Of a stretch of 8,589 nucleotides of DNA, positions 1 to 7,028 are shown in pieces (position 1 is the stretch's first letter; every line of letters starts with the position of its first letter). This stretch comes from Proteobacteria bacterium UBA1847. GTDB lineage: Bacteria; Pseudomonadota; Gammaproteobacteria; Steroidobacterales; Woeseiaceae. The stretch is from positions 958 through 9,546 of the forward strand of contig DDIP01000002.1 of assembly GCA_002338605.1 (NCBI GenBank), written 5' to 3'. The notes beneath the pieces were generated by a model. The model was given only the letters and a program-made list of their open reading frames with translations. It ran no database searches and was not told the origin of the DNA. A program made the position numbers and the translations under genes.

Positions 1-258
1 GGATCGGACGTCGCACTTGAGACCGCCGATGTCGCGTTGATGGCCGATGATCTGTCAAAGCTCCCGTACCTGATGCGATTCAGTCGCCGTACGTGGCGCG
101 TGATTCGTCAAAACATCGCGCTGTCCATCATCGTGATCACCACTCTGGCAATCACTGCACTCACCGGCGCGTTATCACTGCCCGTTGCGGTGCTCGTCCA
201 CGAAATCAGTGAATTTATTGTCATTGCAAGTGGCTTGCGGCTGCTGCGCAGCGAATAG
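1..258 (+). CDS. Heavy-metal P1B-type ATPase, C-terminal end (5' truncated by window)
   Basis: These are the last 85 residues of a metal-transporting P-type ATPase; the reading frame is open to the left edge. Seen: GSDVALETADVALM at residues 1-14 is the end of the phosphorylation domain that follows the GDGxND hinge in this family, and it is followed by the amphipathic linker and the last pair of membrane helices (about residues 36-83), ending in SGLRLLR. Family knowledge: such pumps use ATP to move Zn/Cd/Pb/Co or Cu from cytoplasm to periplasm. The last helix carries HEISE (H67-E71), which resembles the HEGGT-type motif of P1B-4 ATPases rather than the TM8 Asp of ZntA. A P1B-4-like divalent-metal pump is therefore my inference; metal choice cannot be settled without the missing TM4 motif (SPC or CPx). 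It lies 16 bp before the czcC-like gene and probably belongs to the same operon. Confidence 0.9.
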   Translation, partial: GSDVALETADVALMADDLSKLPYLMRFSRRTWRVIRQNIALSIIVITTLAITALTGALSLPVAVLVHEISEFIVIASGLRLLRSE

Positions 259-260
259 CC

Positions 261-266
261 GAAGGA
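261..266 (+). promoter_or_regulatory. Ribosome binding site of the czcC-like gene
   Basis: GAAGGA lies 8 bp before the ATG at 275. A second AAGGA abuts the ATG directly and is too close to act. The site supports the start at 275 and translation straight after the ATPase stop codon. Confidence 0.6.
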
Positions 267-274
267 TCTAAGGA

Positions 275-1561
275 ATGCCTCAACGACCCCCTGTGTTTAT
301 CCCTACGACTGCCGTTCGGGCGTTGCTTTACCTGTTGTGTGTCTGGATTGTGGCGCCATTTTCGGTCTACGCGGCCGAGGCGACGGCTGATTCTGGTGAC
401 CGGGCCTCACCCGCACTGATGGCCTACGTACAGCAGGTCCTTGACCAACACCCACGCCTCCTGTCGGCGCAATCGGAGGTCGATGCGGCGAACGCGAGGC
501 AGCGTGCGGCCGGCCGCGCAATTTACAATCCTGAACTGGACGCCGAATACGAAGACGGCGAGGTGCGCACCCGCAGTGTCGGTATCAATCAGACCATTGA
601 TCTCGGCGGAAAACGTGGGGCCCGCGAGCGCGCGGCGTCGTTCGAAGTGCAGTCCGCGATGGAATCGCAAACACTCGTTCGCCAAGGAGTGTTGGCTGAA
701 CTGCTAAGCGCACTCGGCGGCTACGACGCTGCAGCGGAACGTCTGCGGGCGGCGGACGAACGCAAAGCATTGATGGCGCGACTGCGGACACTGGCCACTG
801 AGCGCCGCAAAGCCGGCGACCTCAATCAGATCGATCTTGACCTCGCGCATCTGGCCTACGCAGAAGCCGCGCTGCAGCGCGCACAAGCGGCGGGCCAACA
901 GGTGACTGCCCAACAAGCACTCGAACGCGTAAGTGGCGCCGTGGCGCCACGCTTACCATCGTTGCCGTCCAACTATGCGGCGGTCACGCTCGATGAGTCA
1001 GAAATATCCGGCATCCTGCAGCAATTGCCCAGCGTACGCGTTGCGCAAGCTCGGATTGCGACCGCCCAGGCGGTGGTGGACTTACGACGTCGAGAACGGC
1101 GTCCCGATCCCACGTTCGGTCTCTATGGCGGTAAGGAAGGCGATGACAATCTGATCGGCCTGCGTTTTTCGATTCCATTGCCCGTTCGCAACAGCTATCG
1201 CGCTGAGGTCGACGCCGCCGATGCTGATCGACTAGCGCTCGATCGATCGACGTTGAACGACTACCGGCAACTGCGCGCAGAACTCGTCGCGGCTGTGCAA
1301 CGCTACACACTGTCACGCGACGCGTGGGATGAATGGCAACAAATCGGTGCCGGCAGTTTAGAACGGCAGACCAGCGTGTTGGAACGACTGTGGCGGGCTG
1401 GTGAGCTCAGCACGGCCGAGTATTTGGTGCAACTCAAGCAGACTGTTGATACGCGCGTTGCCGCGATCGAACAACGCGGCGCGTTGTGGGAAGCCTGGGT
1501 GGCGTGGCTGGCCGTTAGTGGACAAGTGGACGATTGGCTCAGCGTCGGCGACGGCAGATAG
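275..1561 (+). CDS. czcC: CzcC-like outer-membrane factor (TolC family) of a metal RND efflux system
   Basis: 428-aa outer-membrane channel component of a tripartite efflux system; it would form the trimeric exit duct that docks on the CzcB/CzcA complex. Seen: an N-terminal signal peptide with a hydrophobic stretch at about residues 15-30 and a likely cleavage after VYA (31-33). The two OEP-type repeats follow: the first contains NPELDAEYE and QTIDLGGKR (106-114), the second contains LRFSIPLPVRNSYRAEVD at about 290-310. Both have long Ala/Arg/Glu/Gln-rich helical segments between beta-strand motifs. QTIDLGGKR resembles the signature usually seen in CzcC/CusC-type members. Length fits the family (about 400-450 aa). 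The start is supported by the RBS at 261-266. The next gene begins 21 bp after its stop codon. The symbol is given by family and operon position; metal specificity is not proven. Confidence 0.88.
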   Translation: MPQRPPVFIPTTAVRALLYLLCVWIVAPFSVYAAEATADSGDRASPALMAYVQQVLDQHPRLLSAQSEVDAANARQRAAGRAIYNPELDAEYEDGEVRTRSVGINQTIDLGGKRGARERAASFEVQSAMESQTLVRQGVLAELLSALGGYDAAAERLRAADERKALMARLRTLATERRKAGDLNQIDLDLAHLAYAEAALQRAQAAGQQVTAQQALERVSGAVAPRLPSLPSNYAAVTLDESEISGILQQLPSVRVAQARIATAQAVVDLRRRERRPDPTFGLYGGKEGDDNLIGLRFSIPLPVRNSYRAEVDAADADRLALDRSTLNDYRQLRAELVAAVQRYTLSRDAWDEWQQIGAGSLERQTSVLERLWRAGELSTAEYLVQLKQTVDTRVAAIEQRGALWEAWVAWLAVSGQVDDWLSVGDGR

Positions 1562-1569
1562 CGCGTGAT

Positions 1570-1573
1570 GGAG
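1570..1573 (+). promoter_or_regulatory. Ribosome binding site that selects the czcB-like start at 1583
   Basis: GGAG sits 9 bp before the ATG at 1583. The in-frame alternatives, GTG at 1565 and ATG at 1568, have no purine-rich site at a proper distance, and GGAG lies inside the reading frame they would open. Starting at 1583 also gives a compact signal peptide (MKRFSW...). Confidence 0.6.
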
Positions 1574-1582
1574 AAACTCTCA

Positions 1583-2680
1583 ATGAAACGATTTAGCTGG
1601 ATGATACTGCTGTTACCGCTGTGGTTATCACCGTTTGTGTACGCAGACGATGACCACGAGGAGGAAGGCCCGGTCGAGCTCGTCTTCTCGGCCGCAGAAC
1701 GGGCGGAACTCGGCATTGTGACCGCCGCGGTGAGGCTGCAGACCTTGGCACCTGAAGTCAAAGCGCCGGGTGAGGTGCGGCTAAACGCGTATCGCACGAC
1801 CCAGATTGCGCCGCGCATTGATGCACAGGTTGTCGAACGCCATGCGCGCATGGGCGAATCAGTGGACGCCGATGCACCGTTGGTCACGCTATCCAGCGTC
1901 GACATGGCCGACGCGGTGGGCGACCTATTGGTGAGCGATCGCGAATGGCAACGGGTGAAGTCGCTAGGCCGCGATGTGGTTTCTGAAGCACGTTACGTGC
2001 AAGCCGAGGTGACCCGCCAGCAAGCCCACGCCAAGGTGCTTGCCTACGGCATGCCGAAGTCACAACTGGATCGACTATTGAAGACAGCGGATCTCACCCA
2101 AGCGACGGGTGCCTTCACCCTGTACGCGCCACACGCGGGTATGGTCATCGAAGACGCCTTTGTGGTCGGCGAGGTGGTCGAAGCCGGTCGTCTGCTGATG
2201 GAGGTGAGCGATCTGTCGATCTTATGGGTGGAGGCGCGCGTCGATCCCGCACTTGCAGCAAGCATCGACGTCGGCGATCTCGTGCGCGTCAGCGCGGATG
2301 ATCAGACCTGGATCAGCGGCAAAGTAGCGCAACGCTATCAGCGGCTCAATGAAGCGACGCGCACACTCGGCATTCGCATCGACATGCCGAACGACGGCAC
2401 CATGGTTCCTGGTCAATTTGTCAACATCGCCGTGCAAACAGGCACCGGTGTACCGCGTTTGGCGGTGCCGCGCGAGGCTGTGGTGCTGGTGCTGGGCACA
2501 CCGATGGTGTTCAAGCTCGAAGCGGATACGTTCGAGCCGCAACCGGTCGAGGTCGGATTGAACGCCGGCGAGTGGACGATCGTTACCGCAGGCCTTGAAG
2601 CGGGCGATGTGATTGCCAGCGAAGGCGTCTTCGAATTGAAGTCGCTGCTCCTTAAATCGCAGATTGGCGATGCAGACTAA
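1583..2680 (+). CDS. czcB: CzcB-like periplasmic adaptor (membrane fusion protein) of the RND pump
   Basis: 365-aa adaptor linking the inner-membrane pump to the outer-membrane channel. Seen: a signal peptide, residues 1-21, with cleavage expected after VYA, then DDDHEEE, a short acidic/His stretch at the mature N-terminus that could bind metal (inference). A barrel-sandwich (lipoyl-like) domain is split into two halves: IAPRIDAQVVERHARMGESV (from about residue 74) and YAPHAGMVIEDAFVVGEVV (from about residue 182), separated by a short helical hairpin. Then comes a beta-barrel region (VEARVDPAL, GDLVRV, PGQFVNIAV) and a membrane-proximal tail containing VGLNAGEWTIVTAGLEAGD and FELKSLLLKSQIGD, typical of the CzcB branch. 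A longer start (GTG 1565 or ATG 1568) is possible but less well supported. It is followed after 12 bp by the pump gene. Confidence 0.88.
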   Translation: MKRFSWMILLLPLWLSPFVYADDDHEEEGPVELVFSAAERAELGIVTAAVRLQTLAPEVKAPGEVRLNAYRTTQIAPRIDAQVVERHARMGESVDADAPLVTLSSVDMADAVGDLLVSDREWQRVKSLGRDVVSEARYVQAEVTRQQAHAKVLAYGMPKSQLDRLLKTADLTQATGAFTLYAPHAGMVIEDAFVVGEVVEAGRLLMEVSDLSILWVEARVDPALAASIDVGDLVRVSADDQTWISGKVAQRYQRLNEATRTLGIRIDMPNDGTMVPGQFVNIAVQTGTGVPRLAVPREAVVLVLGTPMVFKLEADTFEPQPVEVGLNAGEWTIVTAGLEAGDVIASEGVFELKSLLLKSQIGDAD

Positions 2681-2681
2681 C

Positions 2682-2685
2682 GGAG
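2682..2685 (+). promoter_or_regulatory. Ribosome binding site of the czcA-like gene
   Basis: GGAG lies just after the upstream TAA and 7 bp before the ATG at 2693, fixing the start of the pump gene. Confidence 0.55.
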
Positions 2686-2692
2686 TACTGCC

Positions 2693-5600
2693 ATGTTGAA
2701 TTCGTTGGTCGAAATTTCACTACGCTACAAATTGCTAGCGCTTGTCGCCTTTGCCGTGGTGGCGTTTTTGGGTTGGCGCGCGGTTAACACCGTGCCAATT
2801 GATGCTTTTCCGGACCTGACGCCGATTCAGGTCAATATCTATACGGAGTCGCCGGGGCTGGCGGCAGAAGACGTGGAAGAGTTGCTCACATTCCCCGTTG
2901 AATCCGGGATGGCCGGACTCACGGGCGTTCAACAAATTCGTTCCGTTAGTTTGTTTGGCCTCTCGTACGTGTCAGTTTACTTCGACGACGACATGGATAT
3001 TTATTTTGCGCGGCGCTTGGTAATGGAACGCTTGCAAGAGGTGGCCGAGCGCATTCCGGAAGGCTATGGCACCCCGGAGATGGGGCCGAACTCCTCGGCC
3101 CTGGGCCAAGTGTACTGGTACACGCTCGAGCGTACCGATAAAGCCTTGAAGGCAGCAATAACGGACATGGATTTGCGCACTCTGCAGGATTGGTCGGTGC
3201 GGTTGGTGTTGCGCACCGTCCCTGGCGTTGATGACGTCATGTCGTGGGGTGGCAGCGAAAAGCAAATCCAGGTACAGCTCGATCCGCGTAAGCTCATCAG
3301 TTACGACCTCGACTATCAAACCGTGCTCGAGGCCATCGAGTCGAACAACCGGCAGGTGGGTGGTCAGTACATCAATCTCGGGCCCGAACAATATTTGGTA
3401 CGCGGTTTAGGATTGGTCAAAAGCACCGACGATCTCGGTGAGATCGTGCTCAAGAGTGTCGACGGCACGCCGGTACGAGTACGCGATGTGGCCGATGTGA
3501 AAGAAGCACCGGCGCTGCGCTTTGGCGCAGTCACCCGTGACGGCGAGGAAGTCGTCATGGGGATGGCACTGGCCCGCATTGGCGAGAACGCGAAAGACGT
3601 GGTCGACGGCGTCAAAGAAAAGGTCGCAACAATCGAATCGATTTTACCCGAGGGCGTTGCCGTCAAGCCCATCTACGATCGTACGGATTTAGTGGATCGC
3701 GCGGTCAATACCGCAGCCACGGCGCTGATCGAAGGCTCGATTCTGGTCGCCATTGTGCTGTTCTTGTTCCTCGGCGAAATCCGCTCCGCATTGGTGGTGG
3801 TCGCGGCCTTACCGCTGGCCATGTTGATCGCATTTATCTTCATGCTCGAGTTTGGTTTGTCGGCCAACCTGATGTCATTGGCGGGTCTTGCCATCGGAAT
3901 CGGCATGATGGTGGATGGCGCTGTCGTCATGGTGGAGAACGTCTTTCGCATTATGGCCGAGCGCCACGCCAAGGGCGAGGTCGTGGATCGCAGCTCGGCG
4001 GTGTTGGCAGCCGCGCGCGAGGTTGCCAACCCGATCGCCTTCGCGATCATGATCATCATCGTGGTGTTCTTGCCGCTGTTTAGCCTCGAAGGTCTGGAAG
4101 GCAAGCTCTTTAAGCCCATGGCGTTTAGCATCAGTTTCGCGATGGCGGGGTCTCTGGCGCTGACATTGACGCTGATCCCAGTACTTGCTGCCTTGATCCT
4201 CAAGCCGCAGGAAGAACGCGATACCCGCCTCGTGCAGTGGCTGAAACGGGGCTATCTGCCGTTGTTGCACTGGTCGCTGGGCAACAAGAAAAAGCTTGGT
4301 ATGGGTGCTGTCGCACTGCTTCTGAGCAGCCTGGCGCTGTTTCCATTTCTTGGCAAAGAATTCATGCCAACCATGCAAGAAGGCTCGATGATCTGGCGTA
4401 TCGTTTCGATACCCTCGACCTCGTTGGAGCGTTCGATCGAACTGTCCAGAAAGGCTTCCCGCGTGCTCACGGAATTTCCCGAAGTGAATACGAGTGTCGC
4501 CATGATCGGTCGCGCCGAGAAAGGGGAGATCGCCGACGTGAACTACATGGAGATCTACACGGATCTCGCGCCGCATGAAGACTGGACCACGGACCGCAGT
4601 TTTGATGATCTGCGTGAGGCGATGGAGGAGGCGCTGGAGGAGGTCGCGCCAGCTTCTGTTGTTTCCTTTACGCAACCGATTCAGATGCGTGTCGAAGAAC
4701 TCATTTCCGGCGTACGCGCTACGCTGGCCGTGAAACTCTACGGCCCCGAACTTGACGGCCTTGAGAAACTCAGTCGCGAACTCAAAGGGGTCGTTTCACA
4801 GGTGCCAGGTGTGGAGGACTTGTCGCTTGAGGCGAATCTTGGCAAACCGCAGGTGCGTATTCAAGTCGATCGGACCCAGTTATCGCGCTACGGCCTTAAC
4901 GCCGATGATGTGCTCGATGTCGTTCGCAATGGCATAGGTAATGAAGCCGTCAGCACGATGGTCGATGGCGTGCGTCGCTTCGACATCACCGCCGGCCTGC
5001 ATCCGGCGGCAAAAATCGACATCGACGCTATTAGCAACATTCCCCTGCGTACTGAGGATGGCGCCATAGTACTGCTCTCCACGGTTGCTGACATCGATGT
5101 GGCGGAAGGTTTCTCGTTCGTCAGGCGTGAACAACTGCAGCGATACGCCGTCATTCAAATGGACGTCATCGGACGAGACGTCGACGGCTTTGTGCAGGAG
5201 GCCAACGATCGAATTGCCGCCGAGGTCGACATGCCCCCGGGCTATTGGATCGAGTGGGGTGGGGCGTTTGAAAATCAACAACGTGCGCTCGCTCGTTTGT
5301 CGCTGATCGTGCCGATTACGATCTTCTTTATCTTCATTCTGTTGTACACCGCGTTCAACTCGGCGAAGTACGCCATCATGATCATCGCCAATGTGCCCTT
5401 TGCCACCATCGGCGGACTCATCGCCCTGGCCATCACGGGCCAATACCTGTCAGTGCCATCAGCGATCGGGTTTATTGCGGTGTTCGGTGTGGCGATGTTG
5501 AACGGTATTGTGCTGGTGAGTTTCATCAACGAATTGCGAGAGAGAGGGCTGTCCGTCGCAGAAGCCGTGCGACAGGGTGCTGAGATGCGGCTGCGACCGG

Positions 5601-5794
5601 TGATGATGACGGCGAGTGTGGCGATCCTCGGTCTCGTGCCAATGTTGTTGTCGTCGGGCGTCGGTGCCGAAACCCAACGACCACTGGCCTCCGTGGTGGT
5701 CGGTGGCCTCATTACCTCGACACTACTCACGCTGGTCTTGCTGCCCGCTATCTATGAGTGGATAGAGACCCGCGGGGAAGCTTCCGACACCTAG
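2693..5794 (+). CDS. czcA: CzcA-like HME-family RND heavy-metal efflux pump
   Basis: 1033-aa proton-driven inner-membrane pump; it takes metal ions from the periplasm (or cytoplasm) and passes them to the outer-membrane channel. Seen: full RND layout, with TM1 at about 12-28, a first periplasmic loop (VPIDAFPDLTPIQVNI, 34-49), TM2-TM6 (about 338-502), TM7 (about 536-553), a second periplasmic loop with QPIQMRVEELISGVR (661-675), and TM8-TM12 (about 868-1021). The TM4 motif reads GIGMMVDGAVVMVEN (402-416): D408 and E415 of the CzcA proton relay are present, but the position of D402 is Gly. In the porter region, of the three Met that bind Cu/Ag in E. coli CusA only one has a clear counterpart (M619 in NYMEIY); the site matching CusA M672 is Glu (in RVEELISGVR). 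By my alignment this favours a divalent metal (Zn/Co/Cd/Ni type) over Cu/Ag, but the exact substrate is open. Third structural gene of the cluster. Confidence 0.93.
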   Translation: MLNSLVEISLRYKLLALVAFAVVAFLGWRAVNTVPIDAFPDLTPIQVNIYTESPGLAAEDVEELLTFPVESGMAGLTGVQQIRSVSLFGLSYVSVYFDDDMDIYFARRLVMERLQEVAERIPEGYGTPEMGPNSSALGQVYWYTLERTDKALKAAITDMDLRTLQDWSVRLVLRTVPGVDDVMSWGGSEKQIQVQLDPRKLISYDLDYQTVLEAIESNNRQVGGQYINLGPEQYLVRGLGLVKSTDDLGEIVLKSVDGTPVRVRDVADVKEAPALRFGAVTRDGEEVVMGMALARIGENAKDVVDGVKEKVATIESILPEGVAVKPIYDRTDLVDRAVNTAATALIEGSILVAIVLFLFLGEIRSALVVVAALPLAMLIAFIFMLEFGLSANLMSLAGLAIGIGMMVDGAVVMVENVFRIMAERHAKGEVVDRSSAVLAAAREVANPIAFAIMIIIVVFLPLFSLEGLEGKLFKPMAFSISFAMAGSLALTLTLIPVLAALILKPQEERDTRLVQWLKRGYLPLLHWSLGNKKKLGMGAVALLLSSLALFPFLGKEFMPTMQEGSMIWRIVSIPSTSLERSIELSRKASRVLTEFPEVNTSVAMIGRAEKGEIADVNYMEIYTDLAPHEDWTTDRSFDDLREAMEEALEEVAPASVVSFTQPIQMRVEELISGVRATLAVKLYGPELDGLEKLSRELKGVVSQVPGVEDLSLEANLGKPQVRIQVDRTQLSRYGLNADDVLDVVRNGIGNEAVSTMVDGVRRFDITAGLHPAAKIDIDAISNIPLRTEDGAIVLLSTVADIDVAEGFSFVRREQLQRYAVIQMDVIGRDVDGFVQEANDRIAAEVDMPPGYWIEWGGAFENQQRALARLSLIVPITIFFIFILLYTAFNSAKYAIMIIANVPFATIGGLIALAITGQYLSVPSAIGFIAVFGVAMLNGIVLVSFINELRERGLSVAEAVRQGAEMRLRPVMMTASVAILGLVPMLLSSGVGAETQRPLASVVVGGLITSTLLTLVLLPAIYEWIETRGEASDT

Positions 5795-5811
5795 TGCTGA
5801 CAGCATCACTC

Positions 5812-5818
5812 AAAGGAG
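5812..5818 (+). promoter_or_regulatory. Strong ribosome binding site of the PII-like gene
   Basis: AAAGGAG is 8 bp upstream of the ATG at 5827. It rules out the longer in-frame start at 5758, which would lie inside the pump gene. Confidence 0.7.
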
Positions 5819-5826
5819 ATGCCGCT

Positions 5827-6174
5827 ATGAAAGAAATCAAAGCCTTTATTCATCGAAATCGTGCCGCGGACGTGGTTCATGCGCTGCATACCACTGGGTT
5901 TTGCCGCGCAGGCTGCAACTTATCACTCACAGACGTGGCCGGTTCCTTAAAATCCCTGGGTGCGAAAGAAAAGAATTTCTCCGTTGAGTTCGGCGAGAGT
6001 CTCATCAATGAGGTCAAGTTGGAACTGGTCTGCGACGATAGTCAGGTCGACGAAGCCATCGAGCTCATACGGGACAACGCTCGCACGGGGCAGGCCGTGT
6101 CGGGTTGGATTTACGTCAGCGAAATCTCGAACAGCTACCGGATCGATGAGTCCGACGAGCCCACAGATGGTTGA
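5827..6174 (+). CDS. PII-superfamily protein (PII-NG-like) of a metal efflux operon
   Basis: 115-aa cytoplasmic protein of GlnB/PII type. Seen: an opening beta strand (MKEIKAFIHRNRAADVVHAL), a core of alternating strands and helices, and a C-terminal part RTGQAVSGWIYVSEISNSYRI (from residue 86) that matches the PII B-loop/C-terminal layout (TG..G.G.I.V). The T-loop region (about 36-56) lacks the uridylylated Tyr51 and the usual GRQKG motif, so nitrogen signalling by GlnD is unlikely. Family knowledge: a divergent group, PII-NG, is often encoded next to heavy-metal RND pumps; this gene has the same position, 32 bp after czcA. It is expected to be trimeric and may bind a nucleotide or metal. 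Unusual: HTTGFCRAGC (21-30) places His21, Cys26 and Cys30 together, a possible metal site (inference). Role: modulator of the efflux system, mechanism unknown. Confidence 0.82.
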   Translation: MKEIKAFIHRNRAADVVHALHTTGFCRAGCNLSLTDVAGSLKSLGAKEKNFSVEFGESLINEVKLELVCDDSQVDEAIELIRDNARTGQAVSGWIYVSEISNSYRIDESDEPTDG

Positions 6175-6826
6175 GCATACAAAAATTACGCCGGCACTGC
6201 GTTTCGATCGTCTCACACCGCTTTACGACCACATTGTTCGATACACAACGCGCGAGCGTCGGTTCAAATCCATACTGCTCAAAACGGCCGCGATCAAGCG
6301 CGGCGAATCCATACTCGATGTGGGTTGTGGTACAGGTACTTTGCTTCAGTCCATCGCCGAGCAGCAATCCGCGGTACAACTCACGGGACTTGACGCCGAT
6401 CCAGCTATTTTGGCCATCGCTGATCGCAAACTGAGTGCCGCGAACATCTCGTACAATCTTGTTCTGGGCCGATCGACCGACATGGCTTTCGACGATGAGA
6501 CGTTTGATCGTGTTGTTTCCACACTGTTCTTCCACCATCTTGTCACTGCGGAAAAACGTGCCACAGTGGCCGAAATCGCGCGCGTCTTAAGACCAGGTGG
6601 TGCGGCGCACATCGCGGACTGGGGACGTCCCACCGGCCCGCTTCAGCGGTTGGCGTTTTATCAGATTCAACTGCTCGACGGGTTTGCCTCAACCCGCGAC
6701 CACGTGGCTGGCAAGTTAACCTCACTATTCAGCGAAGCCGGGTTTCAAGAGGTGGAAGAGTTTGCGCATCTGCGCACAGTATTTGGAACCCTCCGGTTCA
6801 TTAGCGCAGTGAAACCGCTCAACTAG
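6167..6826 (+). CDS. Class I SAM-dependent methyltransferase (UbiE/Methyltransf_11-like)
   Basis: 219-aa soluble methyltransferase with a Rossmann-type fold. Seen: motif I ILDVGCGTG (49-57) binding S-adenosylmethionine, motif II GLDADP (74-79) with acidic D76 for the SAM ribose, motif IV-like FDRVVSTLFFHHL (113-125), and post-I motif RVLRPGGAAHIADWG (139-153). Layout resembles UbiE/MenG-type and Methyltransf_11 enzymes. The chosen ATG overlaps the PII-like stop codon by 8 bp, so translational coupling is likely; its own ribosome binding site is weak. The frame stays open back to 5960, but that part is the shadow of the PII-like gene; an ATG at 6146 is a minor alternative. The only cysteine is C54, so the Cys-dependent ArsM arsenite methylation chemistry is unlikely. 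Substrate unknown: a metalloid such as tellurite or selenite, or a small metabolite, are guesses. It ends the operon. Confidence 0.82.
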   Translation: MVEHTKITPALRFDRLTPLYDHIVRYTTRERRFKSILLKTAAIKRGESILDVGCGTGTLLQSIAEQQSAVQLTGLDADPAILAIADRKLSAANISYNLVLGRSTDMAFDDETFDRVVSTLFFHHLVTAEKRATVAEIARVLRPGGAAHIADWGRPTGPLQRLAFYQIQLLDGFASTRDHVAGKLTSLFSEAGFQEVEEFAHLRTVFGTLRFISAVKPLN

Positions 6827-6878
6827 TATGTACCGGCTGACTGCTAAGGAGACTCTAAGCGGATCAGCTGCATACATA
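6827..6878. repeat. Imperfect dyad just after the operon
   Basis: TATGTA (6827-6832) and GCTGA (6836-6840) face TCAGC (6864-6868) and TACATA (6873-6878), giving a two-part stem with a 3x4 internal loop; the inner part carries a further small dyad around GGAGACTC. It begins at the methyltransferase stop codon. There is no U-run after it, so a classic intrinsic terminator is not shown; it could be an mRNA-end structure or an operator. Confidence 0.3.
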
Positions 6879-6884
6879 TAATCA

Positions 6885-6912
6885 AATTCCGATAACCATC
6901 GTTACCGGAATT
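6885..6912 (-). repeat. 12-bp inverted repeat, possible minus-strand terminator or operator
   Basis: Arms AATTCCGATAAC (6885-6896) and GTTACCGGAATT (6901-6912) with loop CATC. The one non-Watson-Crick position is A-C in plus-strand RNA but G-U in minus-strand RNA, so the hairpin is fully paired only when read on the minus strand, where a T-rich stretch (TTTGATTATAT) follows. This would fit a terminator for transcription coming from the right, or a DNA-level operator. Confidence 0.35.
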
Positions 6913-6926
6913 AAGGAGTGGAACTC

Positions 6927-7028
6927 GTGCAGGAAGTCGACGCTCAGCATTGTCGCGGAGGCTACTTCTTGAAGTACACTTCTTACAGATGGTTTCTTCT
7001 GCAAAAAATTCCTGCTAATCAACATTAG
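6927..7028 (+). CDS. Possible small ORF of 33 aa (weak)
   Basis: A GTG at 6927 is preceded by AAGGAG (6913-6918) with an ideal 8-bp gap and opens 33 codons ending TAG. The product is basic and aromatic in the middle (FLKYTSYRWFLLQK, residues 14-27). I do not recognise it. Codon use (AGA, ACT, TCT, AAT) is unlike the GC-rich operon before it. It may be a chance ORF or a remnant; the only positive sign is the ribosome binding site. Confidence 0.15.
   Translation: MQEVDAQHCRGGYFLKYTSYRWFLLQKIPANQH

Noticed and set aside
1565..1582. Upstream GTG/ATG starts of the czcB-like gene
   Set aside because: No ribosome binding site at the right distance; the GGAG inside this stretch serves the ATG at 1583.
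1303..1905. 200-aa minus-strand ORF across the czcC/czcB junction
   Set aside because: Ser/Thr-rich antisense shadow; both sense genes are strongly supported by domain motifs.
3673..4675. Long minus-strand ORFs inside the pump gene (176 and 266 aa)
   Set aside because: They are antisense shadows of the well-supported czcA-like frame; composition is typical of reverse-frame translation and no domain is visible.
5960..6166. Extended N-terminus of the methyltransferase frame
   Set aside because: This part is the other frame of the PII-like gene; the protein sequence there has shadow composition (S/R-rich) and the methyltransferase domain begins after 6167.
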